This document shows, one piece after another, positions 1-9,073 of a stretch of DNA of 64,000 nt. The position numbers and the translations under genes are program-made. The notes under the pieces are model-generated. The model saw only the letters and a list, made by a program, of their open reading frames with translations. It did no database searches and was not told where the DNA came from. Each line of letters starts with the position of its first letter. The stretch's first letter is position 1. The DNA comes from Acidobacteriota bacterium (GTDB lineage Bacteria; Acidobacteriota; Vicinamibacteria; Vicinamibacterales; UBA8438): positions 1 through 64,000 of the forward strand of contig WTFV01000093.1 in assembly GCA_011523845.1 (NCBI GenBank), read 5' to 3'.

Positions 1-1129
1 CCCCGCGGCGGCGCCGCCGGCGGGTGCCGCAATCGTCCCGGCGGAGCGACCCGCGACCGGTGACGCAGGGCCCGGGAGCGCCCCGCCCGGCGGCGGCAGC
101 GAGCGCCCGGCGTGGCTTGCCTCCTTTCTGGAGGAAAGCCGCCCGTCGGAGGAGCGGGCAATGGAGGGCCGTGCGCCCGCGCGGGCACGAGGCGGGTCAC
201 TCGAGCCGGCCTCCACGCGGGCACGGACGCAACCGGCGGCGCCCGAACGCGACGTCGGCCGCGCCCCCCGGCCGGCGGCCCCCGCGCGCGCCGCGGCGCC
301 GCCCGCCGCACCAGCCGCACCCTTCGTCGAACGGCCAGCCGATCCGAACGCAGTCGCCGTCGCCTCGTTCGCAATGCTGAATCAAGGTGGGGGGGCACGC
401 GGGCTCGGCCCGGCCCTCAGCCGGGCGGTGGCCGCCCGTCTCGCGTCCGCCGACGGCCTCACGCTGGCCGAGCACGAGTCGGATGCGCGGTACGTCGTCC
501 GCGGCGGCATCCAGCAGGTCGGCCCCCTGGTTCGAGTCACCGCGCGCATAGTCGACACCGCGGGCGGCGCGGTGGTCCACGCGGCAAAGATAGACGGCAC
601 GTCGGAGAATCGTCCGGCCCTGGAAGCGGACGTCGCGGCGGCCATCGTCGAACACCTCTCGGTCTCGCTCTCATCGACCGCCCCGCTGTCGGCCGCGCCC
701 GGCGCCGCGACGGCCGGGGGAACGCGTAGCGCGCTGGCCGTGCTGCCGTTCGACGATCTGAGCGCCGGCGCCGCGCCCGGCCCGGACGTGGACCTGGGTA
801 CCGCGATAACGGAGGCGGTCGCCGAGCGGGTCGCCACGTTGCAGGCAGTAGCGCTCGTGACGCCCGGCGACGAAGCCGCGTGGGCCATCGGCGGCGGCAT
901 CCAGAGGCTCGGGTCCCTGGTGCGCGTTACCGCACGGCTCATGGACGTGCGCAGCGGCGAGGTCGTCACCGCGGTCAAGATCGACGGCTCCGTCGAGGCG
1001 CTCGCGGACCTGCAGTCGCGCGTGGCGGCCGCGATGATCGAGAGCGTACGCGACGCGCTGTCGGGCCGGTCGGTCGCCAGGGGTCCCGGAATCGACGCCG
1101 CGCCGCGGCAGGAAGCGAGACGGTCATGA
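1..1129 (+). CDS. TolB/FlgO-like two-domain protein, 5'-truncated by window edge
   Basis: The reading frame is open from base 2, so the gene begins upstream; the first in-frame ATG at 161 lies inside the protein. After an Ala/Pro-rich linker come two copies of a similar unit. Each starts with a hydrophobic strand (VAVASFAML near base 350, ALAVLPFDDL near base 732), followed by a VRV-TAR-DxxxG pattern and a helix. This resembles the TolB N-terminal/FlgO-like fold often attached to signalling proteins in Acidobacteriota. The TGA at 1127-1129 overlaps the ATG of the downstream RND permease (ATGA), so the two are translationally coupled. It may sense or scaffold for the pump, but that is inference. 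The internal duplication is visible; the exact function is not. Confidence 0.65.
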   Translation, partial: PAAAPPAGAAIVPAERPATGDAGPGSAPPGGGSERPAWLASFLEESRPSEERAMEGRAPARARGGSLEPASTRARTQPAAPERDVGRAPRPAAPARAAAPPAAPAAPFVERPADPNAVAVASFAMLNQGGGARGLGPALSRAVAARLASADGLTLAEHESDARYVVRGGIQQVGPLVRVTARIVDTAGGAVVHAAKIDGTSENRPALEADVAAAIVEHLSVSLSSTAPLSAAPGAATAGGTRSALAVLPFDDLSAGAAPGPDVDLGTAITEAVAERVATLQAVALVTPGDEAAWAIGGGIQRLGSLVRVTARLMDVRSGEVVTAVKIDGSVEALADLQSRVAAAMIESVRDALSGRSVARGPGIDAAPRQEARRS

Positions 1130-4100
1130 ACAACGGTGGAATCTCCTGGTTCGCCCGGAATCCGGTGGCCGCGAACCTCATGATGGTCTTCATCATGGTG
1201 AGCGGCCTCATCGCCACCACCACGGTCAAGGAAGAGGTGTTTCCGGAGATCGAGCTCGACCGCATCAGCATTCAGGTGCCCTACCTCGGGGCGGCGCCGG
1301 AAGAGGTGGAAGAGGGAGTCGTCATCCGCATCGAGGAGGCGATTCAGGGCGTCGACGGCATCAAGGAGATCCAGTCCACCGCCTCGGAAGGCAGCGCGTC
1401 GGTCATGGTCGAGCTGGAGCTCGGCGCCGACGCCCGCCGGGTGGTCGACGAGGTCAAGAACAACGTCGACGCGATCACGACGTTCCCGATCGAGACCGAG
1501 AAACCCATCATCCGGGAGATGACCGCCCGCAATCAGGTCACGGATATCTCGATCTCGGGCGATACCGACATCTTCGCGCTGAAGGCCCTCGCCGAGCGGG
1601 TGCGCGACGAGCTGACCGCGATGCCGGAGATCACGCAGGTCGACGTCGTCAGCGCGCCGCCCTACGAGATCTCGGTCGAGGTGTCGGAGGTCGCGCTGCG
1701 GCGGCACGGGATGACCTTCGATCAGGTCGCCGACGCCGTGCGCCGTTCGTCGCTGGACCTGCCCGGCGGGTCCGTCCGCACCGACGGCGGCGAGATCCTC
1801 CTGCGCACGATCGGCCAGGCCTACCGCGGCGACGAGTACGAGGACCTCGTCCTGTGGACGCGGGCCGACGGCAGCCGCCTGCGCCTGGGCGACGTGGCGA
1901 CGGTCGTCGACGGCTTCGCCGAGACCGACCAGGAGGCCCGGTTCGATCGCCGGCCGACGGTGCTGGTGTCGGTCTTCCGCACCGGCGACCAGAGCGCGCT
2001 CGACATCGCGGCCGCGGTCGGCAGCTACGTCGAACGCGCCCGGCCCCAGTTGCCCGAGGGCGTCTCCATGACGATCTGGCAGGACCAGGCGGAGGTACTG
2101 AACGACCGCCTGACGTTGATGCTGCGCAACGGGGCCACGGGGTTCGTGCTCGTCTTCGTGGTGCTGGCGCTGTTTCTCGAGCTGCGGCTCGCCTTCTGGG
2201 TCAGTCTCGGCATCCCGATCTCGTTCCTGGGCGCGATCGCGCTCATGCCGGGCCTGGACGTCTCGGTCAACGTCATCTCGCTGTTCGCGTTCATCCTGGT
2301 ACTCGGCATCGTGGTCGACGACGCCATCATCGTCGGCGAGAACATCTACCGGCACCAGGAGAACCACGGCGAAGGGTTGCGCGGGGCAATCGAAGGCGCG
2401 CGCGAAATCAGCAAGCCGGTGACCTTCGCCGTCCTGACCACGGTGGCCGCGTTCATGCCGCTGATGTTCGTGCCGGGCATGATGGGCAAGGTCTTCCGGG
2501 TCATTCCGCTCGTCGTCATTCCGTGCCTGCTCTTCTCCCTGATCGAATCGCTGGGTATCCTGCCCGCGCACCTGTCGCACATCCCCCGGCGCGGCGCGCC
2601 CGGCCCGTGGCGCCGCTTCCAGGGGCTCTTCTCCAATGGTCTCAAGCTGTTCATCAAGCGGGTCTACACGCCCATCCTGGAAACGGCGCTCCAGTGGCGC
2701 TACGTGACGGCGGCGATCGGGTTGTCGACCCTGATTCTGACCGGCGGGATGGTGCTGGGCGGTTGGGCCAACTTCCACTTCTTTCCGTCCATCGAGGCCG
2801 ATTTCATGGCGGCGTCGGTCACGATGCCGCAGGGCACCCCGGTCGAGGTGACGTCACGGGCGATCGACAAGCTCGAGACAGGCGCCGCCCGGTTGCGCGC
2901 ACGACTGCAGCAGGAAACCGGGATGGACTATTTCCGGCACGTCTCGGCCGCGGTAGGCGACCAGCCGATGCTGTCACGCGGCGGCGGACCGATGGGTCCG
3001 GTCGAGACGGTGGCCGCGGCCAACGTGGGCGAGGTGACGGTGGAGCTCGCCCCGGCGGAGACGCGCAGCTACACCAGCGAACAGCTCGGCAACATGTGGC
3101 GGGAGGCCACCGAGGCGATTCCGGAAGCCGTCGAGATCAGTTTCGACATGTCGATGATGAATCCCGGCGACGATGTCGACGTGCAGCTCGCGGGACCCGA
3201 CATCGACCGGTTGCGCGCCGCCGCCGAAGAGATCAAGGCGCGCCTGGCGGAGTACGCCGGCGTCTACGAGATCTCCGATTCGTTCCGCGCCGGCAAGGAG
3301 GAGATGCAGCTCGGCATCAAGCCGGCGGCGGAGACGCTCGGGCTGACCCTGCAGGACCTCGGACGCCAGGTCCGCCAGGCGTTCTACGGCGAGGAGGCCC
3401 AGCGCATCCAGCGCGGGCGGGACGACATCCGCGTCATGGTGCGCTATCCCCGGGACGATCGCCGGTCGCTCGGCGACATGGAGAACATGCGCATCCGCAC
3501 GCCGAACGGCGGAGAGGTGCCCTTCAGCCAGGTGGCGCAGGTGGAGCCGGGACGGGGGTTCGCGTCGATCAAGCGCGTCAACCGCAACCGGGCGGTCAAC
3601 GTAACCGCCTCGGTCGACCCCGCGATCACGTCGTCGGGCGCCGTCATCGCCGACCTCCGGACGCGCATCCTGCCGGAAGTGCTCGCCGGTTATCCGGGGG
3701 TGTTCTTCACCTTCGAGGGCATGCAGGCGGAGCAGGCGGACGCGGTGGGCGGCCTGCAGCGCGGGTTCCTGCTCGCCCTGCTGATGATCTTCGCCCTGCT
3801 CGCCGTCCCGTTGCGCTCGTACATGCAGCCGCTGATCATCATGGCGGCCATTCCCTTCGGTCTCGTCGGCGCCATCTGGGGGCACATCATCATGGGCCTC
3901 GACGTGACGATGATGTCGATGTTCGGCCTGGTCGCGCTGACCGGGGTCGTCGTCAACGACAGCCTCGTCATGGTCGACTTCATCAACCGCGCGCGTGCCG
4001 TCCACACCGATCTCGGCCGCCGGATCCGGCAGTCGGGCGGCCGTCAGACGGACCGGCGGGAGTTCGAGTCCGCCGGACTGCAGCTCGCGATCCGGGAAGC

Positions 4101-4425
4101 GGGCAGCAACCGCTTCCGGCCGATCCTGCTCACGTCGCTGACGACGTTCTTCGGTCTCGCGCCGCTCATGATCGAGCGCAGCATGCAGGCGGCGTTCCTG
4201 GTGCCGATGGCGGTGTCGCTGGCCTTCGGCGTGCTGTTCGCCACCTTCATCACGCTGATCCTGGTACCGACCTCGTACCTGATTCTCGACGACGTGCAGC
4301 GGACGCTGCGACGGATCTTCGGATCGGGAGACCCGACAGGGTTGCCCGTGGACCAGGAAGACGAGCGGGTGGCGGTGGAGGGCGGCGCGGCCGCGACCGC
4401 GCGGGTCGCCGAGGCGTCCTCCTGA
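1126..4425 (+). CDS. RND-family efflux permease (AcrB/HAE1-like), copy 1
   Basis: This 1099-residue inner-membrane permease would export small molecules or lipophilic compounds using the proton gradient. It starts MNNGGISWFARNPVAANLMM, the classic RND N-terminus, with TM1 directly after it. Transmembrane helix 4 carries the paired aspartates of the proton relay (VVDD, D398-D399). Two large periplasmic loops and a second set of transmembrane segments (near 3770-4290) follow, with total length normal for the family. The ATG at 1126 was chosen because it overlaps the upstream stop (ATGA) and gives the canonical start; in-frame ATGs further upstream would only add shadow sequence. No adaptor or outer-membrane channel lies in view, but the coupled upstream gene continues off the window. 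It is closely similar along its length to the minus-strand gene at 16165-19470. Confidence 0.95.
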   Translation: MNNGGISWFARNPVAANLMMVFIMVSGLIATTTVKEEVFPEIELDRISIQVPYLGAAPEEVEEGVVIRIEEAIQGVDGIKEIQSTASEGSASVMVELELGADARRVVDEVKNNVDAITTFPIETEKPIIREMTARNQVTDISISGDTDIFALKALAERVRDELTAMPEITQVDVVSAPPYEISVEVSEVALRRHGMTFDQVADAVRRSSLDLPGGSVRTDGGEILLRTIGQAYRGDEYEDLVLWTRADGSRLRLGDVATVVDGFAETDQEARFDRRPTVLVSVFRTGDQSALDIAAAVGSYVERARPQLPEGVSMTIWQDQAEVLNDRLTLMLRNGATGFVLVFVVLALFLELRLAFWVSLGIPISFLGAIALMPGLDVSVNVISLFAFILVLGIVVDDAIIVGENIYRHQENHGEGLRGAIEGAREISKPVTFAVLTTVAAFMPLMFVPGMMGKVFRVIPLVVIPCLLFSLIESLGILPAHLSHIPRRGAPGPWRRFQGLFSNGLKLFIKRVYTPILETALQWRYVTAAIGLSTLILTGGMVLGGWANFHFFPSIEADFMAASVTMPQGTPVEVTSRAIDKLETGAARLRARLQQETGMDYFRHVSAAVGDQPMLSRGGGPMGPVETVAAANVGEVTVELAPAETRSYTSEQLGNMWREATEAIPEAVEISFDMSMMNPGDDVDVQLAGPDIDRLRAAAEEIKARLAEYAGVYEISDSFRAGKEEMQLGIKPAAETLGLTLQDLGRQVRQAFYGEEAQRIQRGRDDIRVMVRYPRDDRRSLGDMENMRIRTPNGGEVPFSQVAQVEPGRGFASIKRVNRNRAVNVTASVDPAITSSGAVIADLRTRILPEVLAGYPGVFFTFEGMQAEQADAVGGLQRGFLLALLMIFALLAVPLRSYMQPLIIMAAIPFGLVGAIWGHIIMGLDVTMMSMFGLVALTGVVVNDSLVMVDFINRARAVHTDLGRRIRQSGGRQTDRREFESAGLQLAIREAGSNRFRPILLTSLTTFFGLAPLMIERSMQAAFLVPMAVSLAFGVLFATFITLILVPTSYLILDDVQRTLRRIFGSGDPTGLPVDQEDERVAVEGGAAATARVAEASS

Positions 4426-4509
4426 CGGCGCGCGGTCGCGGCGGGACGAGACCGCTCAGTGTCACGCAGGCCGCAGCCGGCGCCTTCCACGCGTCGACGC
4501 CGGCTGCCG

Positions 4510-4597
4510 GCGTGCCTGTCCGCGGCCGGGCAGGAGCGCGTCCCGACGCTGCATCGGCGCGGCATCCAGGGCGTGCCCGTCCGCGGCCGGGCAGGAG
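4510..4597. repeat. Pair of 27-bp direct repeats, 61-bp period
   Basis: Copies at 4510-4536 and 4571-4597 differ at one base. They lie in the 199-bp gap between the convergent RND permease and the TlpA-like gene. No gene is visible in the gap. Confidence 0.8.
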
Positions 4598-4624
4598 TCG
4601 GCCGGGAGGGGTCGGGCCGGCGGC

Positions 4625-5473
4625 TCACTCCGCGCCGGCGACTTCGGCGACGAGCTCCTCGACGATGGGCGGGCTGATGCCGCAGGACGAATCGTTGATG
4701 CGGCATTGCGCCAGCGTCAGCGAGCAGCCGCAGGGACAGCCCTCCTCGTTCACCCGGCGCAGCACTTCCTCGCGCTGCTCCGGCGTCAGCACCGACAGGT
4801 CCACGCCGGGAATCTCGGTAGCCTGCGCGGCGTTCGCGAGCCGGATCTGATCGTTGGACGGCGCCGTCTCGACGGTAGCGTCGTGGGTCAGCGAGGCCAG
4901 ATAGCGCGTTTCCTGCTCCAGGATCACCGGACTGATCAGCCCCACGTGGCTCTCCACCATGCGTCCCTCGGGATCGACGACGAACGAGGTCGGCAGGGCG
5001 AACACCCCGGGAAACGCGCGCTTGATCTCGGGGGTCGACATCACGATCGGGTAGTTGACGCCGTACTGTCCGGCGAACGCGGCCACGCTGTCCGGCGATC
5101 CGTGGTCCTCCGACACGCCGATCACCGTCAACTGGTCCGGATACCGCTCGGCCAGGCGCACCAGGTACGGGATCTCCTCGCGGCATGGCCCGCACCAGGT
5201 CGCCCAGAAGTTGACCAGCACCACCTTGCCGCGCTCCCCGGCCATCGAGATGGTCTCGCCGTCGAGCGTCTCCATCGTCAGGTCCGGAGAAACCTCGGCC
5301 GGCGCGTCGACGAAGCGCAGCGTCACGCCGCCGTCGGGCGTGTCGAACAGCGGCGGGGGGCCGGGCGCGCCGCCCGTCCAGTCGCTGCCCGGGGCGTCGA
5401 CCGGCGACGGACCGCAGCCGGCGGCCCAGAGAATCGCGACTACGAGCACCGCGGCGGGATGGCGAGTGGACAC
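4625..5473 (-). CDS. TlpA-like thioredoxin lipoprotein with Cys-rich tail
   Basis: A 282-residue exported thiol-disulfide oxidoreductase. The start is GTG at 5473, because AAGGAG sits five bases upstream and the protein then opens with a hydrophobic signal ending in a lipobox (WAAGC, Cys20). The AhpC/TSA-thioredoxin domain spans about residues 60-200, with the active-site WCGPC (C94, C97) and the cis-Pro region LPTSFVVD. Family members reduce or deliver electrons to apocytochromes and other periplasmic thiols. Unusually, the C-terminus carries five cysteines (246, 248, 250, 257, 264) in a CPCGC-x6-C-x6-C pattern, which could bind metal or form a disulfide relay. The gene stands alone, convergent with the RND permease. 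Confidence 0.9.
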   Translation of the reverse strand: MSTRHPAAVLVVAILWAAGCGPSPVDAPGSDWTGGAPGPPPLFDTPDGGVTLRFVDAPAEVSPDLTMETLDGETISMAGERGKVVLVNFWATWCGPCREEIPYLVRLAERYPDQLTVIGVSEDHGSPDSVAAFAGQYGVNYPIVMSTPEIKRAFPGVFALPTSFVVDPEGRMVESHVGLISPVILEQETRYLASLTHDATVETAPSNDQIRLANAAQATEIPGVDLSVLTPEQREEVLRRVNEEGCPCGCSLTLAQCRINDSSCGISPPIVEELVAEVAGAE

Positions 5474-5652
5474 GGCAACTCCTTTGCAGATCGGAACGGT
5501 CCATTGTATCGCCCGAGACGGCCGAATGCGCGGGAAACCGCTCGGGGGCGGTGTCTCGGTTCGAACTGCGACACTGCCCGCTCGGGTGTGCGTCCTCGCA
5601 TGATTCCCTGGGCGCGCAAGCCGGCGGCGGCAGGCGCGCATCGCGCGACGGT

Positions 5653-7014
5653 TCATCGATAGCCGAGCGCCACCGCGGCGACGAGCGCGATGCCGGCTAC
5701 CAGATACAGCTTGATCAGAAGCGGCACGACGAAGGCCGCCCAGCGCTGGTAGGGGATCCGGCCGAGCCCGAGCATCCCCATCAGAAGGGCGTTGGTCGGG
5801 ACGAGCATGTTCGTGAAGCCGTCGCCGAACTGGTAGGCGAGCACCGCGGTCTGCCGCGTCACTCCGGTCAGGTCCGCGAGCGGCGCCATGATCGGCATCG
5901 TCACGTACGCCTGCCCCGACCCGGAGGGAATGAACAGGTTGCAGACGGTCTGCACGGCGAGCATGCCGAGGGCCGCGGCGTGCGCCGGCAGGCCGGAGAG
6001 CGAGGCGGCCAGTCCATTCACTATCGTGTCGATCACCTGCGCGTCGGCCAGCACCACCTGGATGGTCCGGGCGAAGCCGATCAGCAGGGCCGTGGCGGTC
6101 ATCTCCGAAGCCCCGCGGATGAACGCGCGGGCCGCCGCGTCGGGACCCAGCCCGCCGGCCGCCGCCGCGAGCAGCCCGATGCCGAGGAACACCGCCGACA
6201 GCTCGGCCAGGTACCAGCCCCGCGCCGCCACGCCGTAGACGAAGAGCCCGATGCCGCCGGCGAGCACCGCCACCACCGCCATGCGCCGCCCCGTGAACCG
6301 CACGTCCGCCGGGAGGTCGAAGCCGCTCGAGTAGTCGACGTCGGAAACCAGGCTCGACGCCGGGGCCGCGCGGAGCCGCACCGCGTAGCGCAGGATGTGA
6401 TGGATCCCGACCCCGGCGCAGACGACCAGCAGTCCCCACCGCACCGACTGCCCGGAGGTCAGCGGCAGTCCCGCGATGTCCTGGGCAATCAGCACCGTGA
6501 ACGGGTTCAGCGCGGCGCACGCGTAGCCGACCCCCGCGCCCACGTAGATGATGCCGACCGCCACAATCGCATCGAGCTTCAGCGCGAGGCACAGCGTCAC
6601 CAGGATCGGCACGAACGGCATGTACTCCTCGGCCATGCCGACGGTCGAGGCGCCGAGCGCGAACAGCCCCACCATCCCCGTGACCAGCCACCCCGGCTTC
6701 GACGCCAGCCGGCCGATGGCGGCGCCGATCACCGCATCTATCGCACCGGTGGCCCGCACGACGGCGATAATCCCGCCGGCGATGAAGACGAAGAAGATGA
6801 TGTCCTGCGCGGCGGCCAGCCCCGCGGGAATCGACGTCAGGAAGGCGAGGGGCGGCAGCGGCTCGGCGTCCACCGCACGCCACGTGCCGGGGACGACCCG
6901 CCGCTCGTCCCGCTCGAACTCGCCCGCCGGCAGCAGGTAGCTCGCGAGCTGCGCTGCCACGATCAGCGCGAAGATGAGGACGAGCGAATCGGGAACGCGG
7001 CGGCGCCGGCTCAC
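5653..7014 (-). CDS. YfcC/DcuC-family anaerobic C4-dicarboxylate-type carrier
   Basis: A 453-residue polytopic inner-membrane protein of the ion transporter superfamily, with at least ten hydrophobic segments. Diagnostic stretches include a PAGEFER segment near the N-terminus, GASTVGMAEE, ALNPFTV and SGSGQAYVTMP; the last two resemble the substrate-binding re-entrant motifs of YfcC/DcuC proteins. Members move dicarboxylates or other small organic anions, but the substrate cannot be read from sequence. GTG at 7014 is the preferred start because AAGGGAG precedes it by eight bases; an ATG 60 bases upstream has no visible ribosome binding site. The gene stands alone, with 179 bp to the TlpA-like gene downstream. 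Confidence 0.9.
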   Translation of the reverse strand: MSRRRRVPDSLVLIFALIVAAQLASYLLPAGEFERDERRVVPGTWRAVDAEPLPPLAFLTSIPAGLAAAQDIIFFVFIAGGIIAVVRATGAIDAVIGAAIGRLASKPGWLVTGMVGLFALGASTVGMAEEYMPFVPILVTLCLALKLDAIVAVGIIYVGAGVGYACAALNPFTVLIAQDIAGLPLTSGQSVRWGLLVVCAGVGIHHILRYAVRLRAAPASSLVSDVDYSSGFDLPADVRFTGRRMAVVAVLAGGIGLFVYGVAARGWYLAELSAVFLGIGLLAAAAGGLGPDAAARAFIRGASEMTATALLIGFARTIQVVLADAQVIDTIVNGLAASLSGLPAHAAALGMLAVQTVCNLFIPSGSGQAYVTMPIMAPLADLTGVTRQTAVLAYQFGDGFTNMLVPTNALLMGMLGLGRIPYQRWAAFVVPLLIKLYLVAGIALVAAVALGYR

Positions 7015-7230
7015 GACGTGTTCTCCCTTCGCAGTGTTGCGAGCCGGACGCCCCTGGCAGGAGCCTCGCTGCATTCGAGCGGCGATGCATTCCGCGTGGA
7101 CGGCGTTGCTCCTCGGTCGAGTATGCCCAACATGCCTCCTCGTCGCACCTCGCCACGCGGGCGCCGCGCCGCTCTCGGTGCCACGTGGCGTTTCACCACG
7201 GGCTCCTGACCTGACGTGGCGTTCGCCGGT

Positions 7231-8265
7231 CTACAGGGTCGGATCCTCGGAGACGCGCACCAGCAGCTTCCCGAAGTTCTCGCCCCGCAGCAGGCCCAGG
7301 AACGCCGGGATCGCGCGGTCGAGCCCGTCCACCACGTCCTCCCGGTACTTGATCCGCCCGTCCCGGATCCATGCGGCAACATCCCGCAGGAAGTCCGGCT
7401 GCCGGTCCAGATGGTCGAACACGATGAACCCGCGGAACGTGAGGCGGCGCACCAGGGTCAGCCCCATCAGCCGCGCCACCTGGTCCGGCCCGGGCGGCGG
7501 CCCGGTCAGGTTGTAGTTGGCGATGCGCCCGCAGACCGGGATGCGCGCAAAGTCGTTGAGCAGGGGCAGAACCGCCTCGAAGACCTTCCCGCCCACGTTC
7601 TCGAAGTAGACGTCGATGCCGTCCGGACACGCGGCCCGCAGGGCGCCCGGCAGGTCGTCCCCGCGGTGGCTGACGCAGGCGTCGAAGCCGAGCTCGTCCG
7701 TCACGTACGCGCACTTCTCCGGCGCGCCGGCGATGCCCACCGCCCGGCAGCCCTTGATCTTCGCGATCTGCCCCACGACGGATCCCACGGCACCGGACGC
7801 GGCCGAGACGACCACCGTCTCGCCCGGCTGCGGCCGCCCGTGATCCAGCAGCCCGACGTAGGCGGTGTGACCCGGCATCCCGAGTACGCCCAGCGCGGTC
7901 GAGATCGGCGCGGCGGCAGGGTCCAGCCGGCGGACGCCGGCCCCGTCGGACAGGGCGTAGTCCTGCCAGCCGTTCGCGCCGAGCAGGATGTCGCCTTCGG
8001 TGTACCCGGCCAGCCGCGACTCGACCACCTGCGAGACCGTGCCGCCGACCATCACCTCGCCGATATCGACCCCCCTGGCGTAGGAGGGCCCCGGGTTCAT
8101 TCGCCCGCGCATGTACGGATCGAGCGAGAGGTAGATGGTGCGGCACAGCATCTGCCCGGCCGCCGGCTCCGGAACGGGCGTCTCGGTGCGCGAGAAGTCG
8201 CTCTCCGTCGGAAAGCCCACCGGATGGGCGGCGAGGCGGACCTGACGGTTCGTAGCGGCGGTCAT
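7231..8265 (-). CDS. NADP-dependent MDR oxidoreductase (CurA/prostaglandin-reductase type)
   Basis: A 344-residue soluble enzyme of the zinc-independent medium-chain dehydrogenase/reductase family, which reduces alpha,beta-unsaturated ketones or aldehydes with NADPH. Visible signatures are YLSLDPYMRGRM near the N-terminus, the Rossmann segment VVVSAASGAVGSVVGQIAK, the FENVGG motif, and the C-terminal GENFGKLLV. No zinc-binding Cys/His set is present. The start at 8265 (MTAATNRQVRL) has AAAGGG a few bases upstream. A perfect 33-bp copy of this initiation region lies 71 bp further upstream and creates a second start signal that opens a 24-codon frame ending on the ATGA of this start. The neighbours are divergent DinB genes and a YfcC-like carrier, with no operon partner. 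Confidence 0.93.
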   Translation of the reverse strand: MTAATNRQVRLAAHPVGFPTESDFSRTETPVPEPAAGQMLCRTIYLSLDPYMRGRMNPGPSYARGVDIGEVMVGGTVSQVVESRLAGYTEGDILLGANGWQDYALSDGAGVRRLDPAAAPISTALGVLGMPGHTAYVGLLDHGRPQPGETVVVSAASGAVGSVVGQIAKIKGCRAVGIAGAPEKCAYVTDELGFDACVSHRGDDLPGALRAACPDGIDVYFENVGGKVFEAVLPLLNDFARIPVCGRIANYNLTGPPPGPDQVARLMGLTLVRRLTFRGFIVFDHLDRQPDFLRDVAAWIRDGRIKYREDVVDGLDRAIPAFLGLLRGENFGKLLVRVSEDPTL

Positions 8266-8358
8266 CGATCCCTTTCGTCTGCGGTACTCTCGCCGGCGGT
8301 CGCGAACGCCGCGACCGTGGAGGAGGCGGCGGTCATCGATCCCTTTCGTCTGCGGTAC
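8255..8358. repeat. 33-bp perfect direct repeat duplicating a translation start
   Basis: Copies at 8255-8287 and 8326-8358 are identical. Each contains, on the minus strand, AAAGGGATCGATGACCGCC, that is the ribosome binding site and ATG of the MDR reductase. The upstream copy opens a 24-residue frame (8336 down to 8262) whose TGA overlaps the true ATG. The segment is also the divergent leader of the DinB gene. Confidence 0.9.
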
Positions 8359-8438
8359 GGACTCCGCGGCTGGGAGTATACTGGGCGGCCGATTCTCTTC
8401 CGAACGTCCACGCCCGTCCTCTACTGCCTGGAGCACCC

Positions 8439-8930
8439 ATGCGCGAGCACCTTCTATTCACGTTCAAGTTCAACCTCGGTCATCTCGAGTCCCTGGTCGA
8501 GGACCTGACCGCCGAGCAGATGGTCCAGCAGCCGCACGGGGTGGTCAACCACCCGGCCTGGACCCTCTGTCATCTCGCGTCGGCAGCCAACCACACCGGG
8601 GTGGCGCTCGGCCTGGAGTCGACCTTCCCCGCGGAATGGGAAGCGGCGGGCAAAACCGGCGGCGAGCCCAGCGCCGATGCGTCGCAGTACCCGTCGAAGG
8701 ACGCGCTGCTGGCCGAGCTCAAGAAGCAGCACGAGCGCGTGGCCGAGGCCGTGGCCAACGCCGACCCGGCGATCTTCGCGAAGGAGTACCCGGACGAGGG
8801 GACGCGCAAGTACTTCCCGACGATCGGCGACTTCGTCGACTACCTGCTCTCGGCGCACGAAGCCAATCACATCGGGCAGGTCGCGGCGTGGCGCCGCGCG
8901 ATGGGGCTCCCGTCGAACGCCGCCGGCTAG
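8439..8930 (+). CDS. DinB-family protein, paralogue 1
   Basis: A 163-residue four-helix-bundle protein of the DinB/YfiT-like superfamily. These are cytoplasmic, often bind a divalent metal through three histidines, and include thiol-dependent transferases. Candidate ligands are the histidine of NHPAWTLCHL near residue 38-45 and the HEANHIGQ motif near 140. The sequence shares the same blueprint as the next gene (QQPHGVVNHPAW, LGLESTFPAEW, HIGQVAAWRRAMGL), so the two are tandem duplicates of identical length. Transcribed divergently from the MDR reductase across the duplicated leader. The exact reaction is unknown. Confidence 0.92.
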   Translation: MREHLLFTFKFNLGHLESLVEDLTAEQMVQQPHGVVNHPAWTLCHLASAANHTGVALGLESTFPAEWEAAGKTGGEPSADASQYPSKDALLAELKKQHERVAEAVANADPAIFAKEYPDEGTRKYFPTIGDFVDYLLSAHEANHIGQVAAWRRAMGLPSNAAG

Positions 8931-8938
8931 GAGTCAGC

Positions 8939-8970
8939 GCCGCAGAACGCAACGGAGTGAGTTCTGCGGC
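8939..8970. repeat. 10-bp inverted repeat between the two DinB genes
   Basis: Arms GCCGCAGAAC (8939-8948) and GTTCTGCGGC (8961-8970) form a perfect stem with a 12-base loop just after the first DinB stop. No T-tract follows, so it is not a canonical terminator; it could attenuate transcription into the second gene. Confidence 0.6.
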
Positions 8971-9073
8971 GAAGCCCCCTGGGGCGGTGGGGGCTGGGGC
9001 CGAACACGGCGCCCTGGCGACCGGTTTGGCGGCGCTGGGAGTCTGCGCCGCAGTCGGCTCCCGGAGCAATCCG

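Noticed and set aside
382..2778. Minus-strand frame opposite the first RND gene
   Set aside because: Asp/His/Arg-rich shadow with no recognisable domain; the plus strand carries the canonical RND sequence.
8255..8358. 33-bp direct repeat as attachment sites of an integrated element
   Set aside because: The copies are only 71 bp apart with no integrase or cargo between them.
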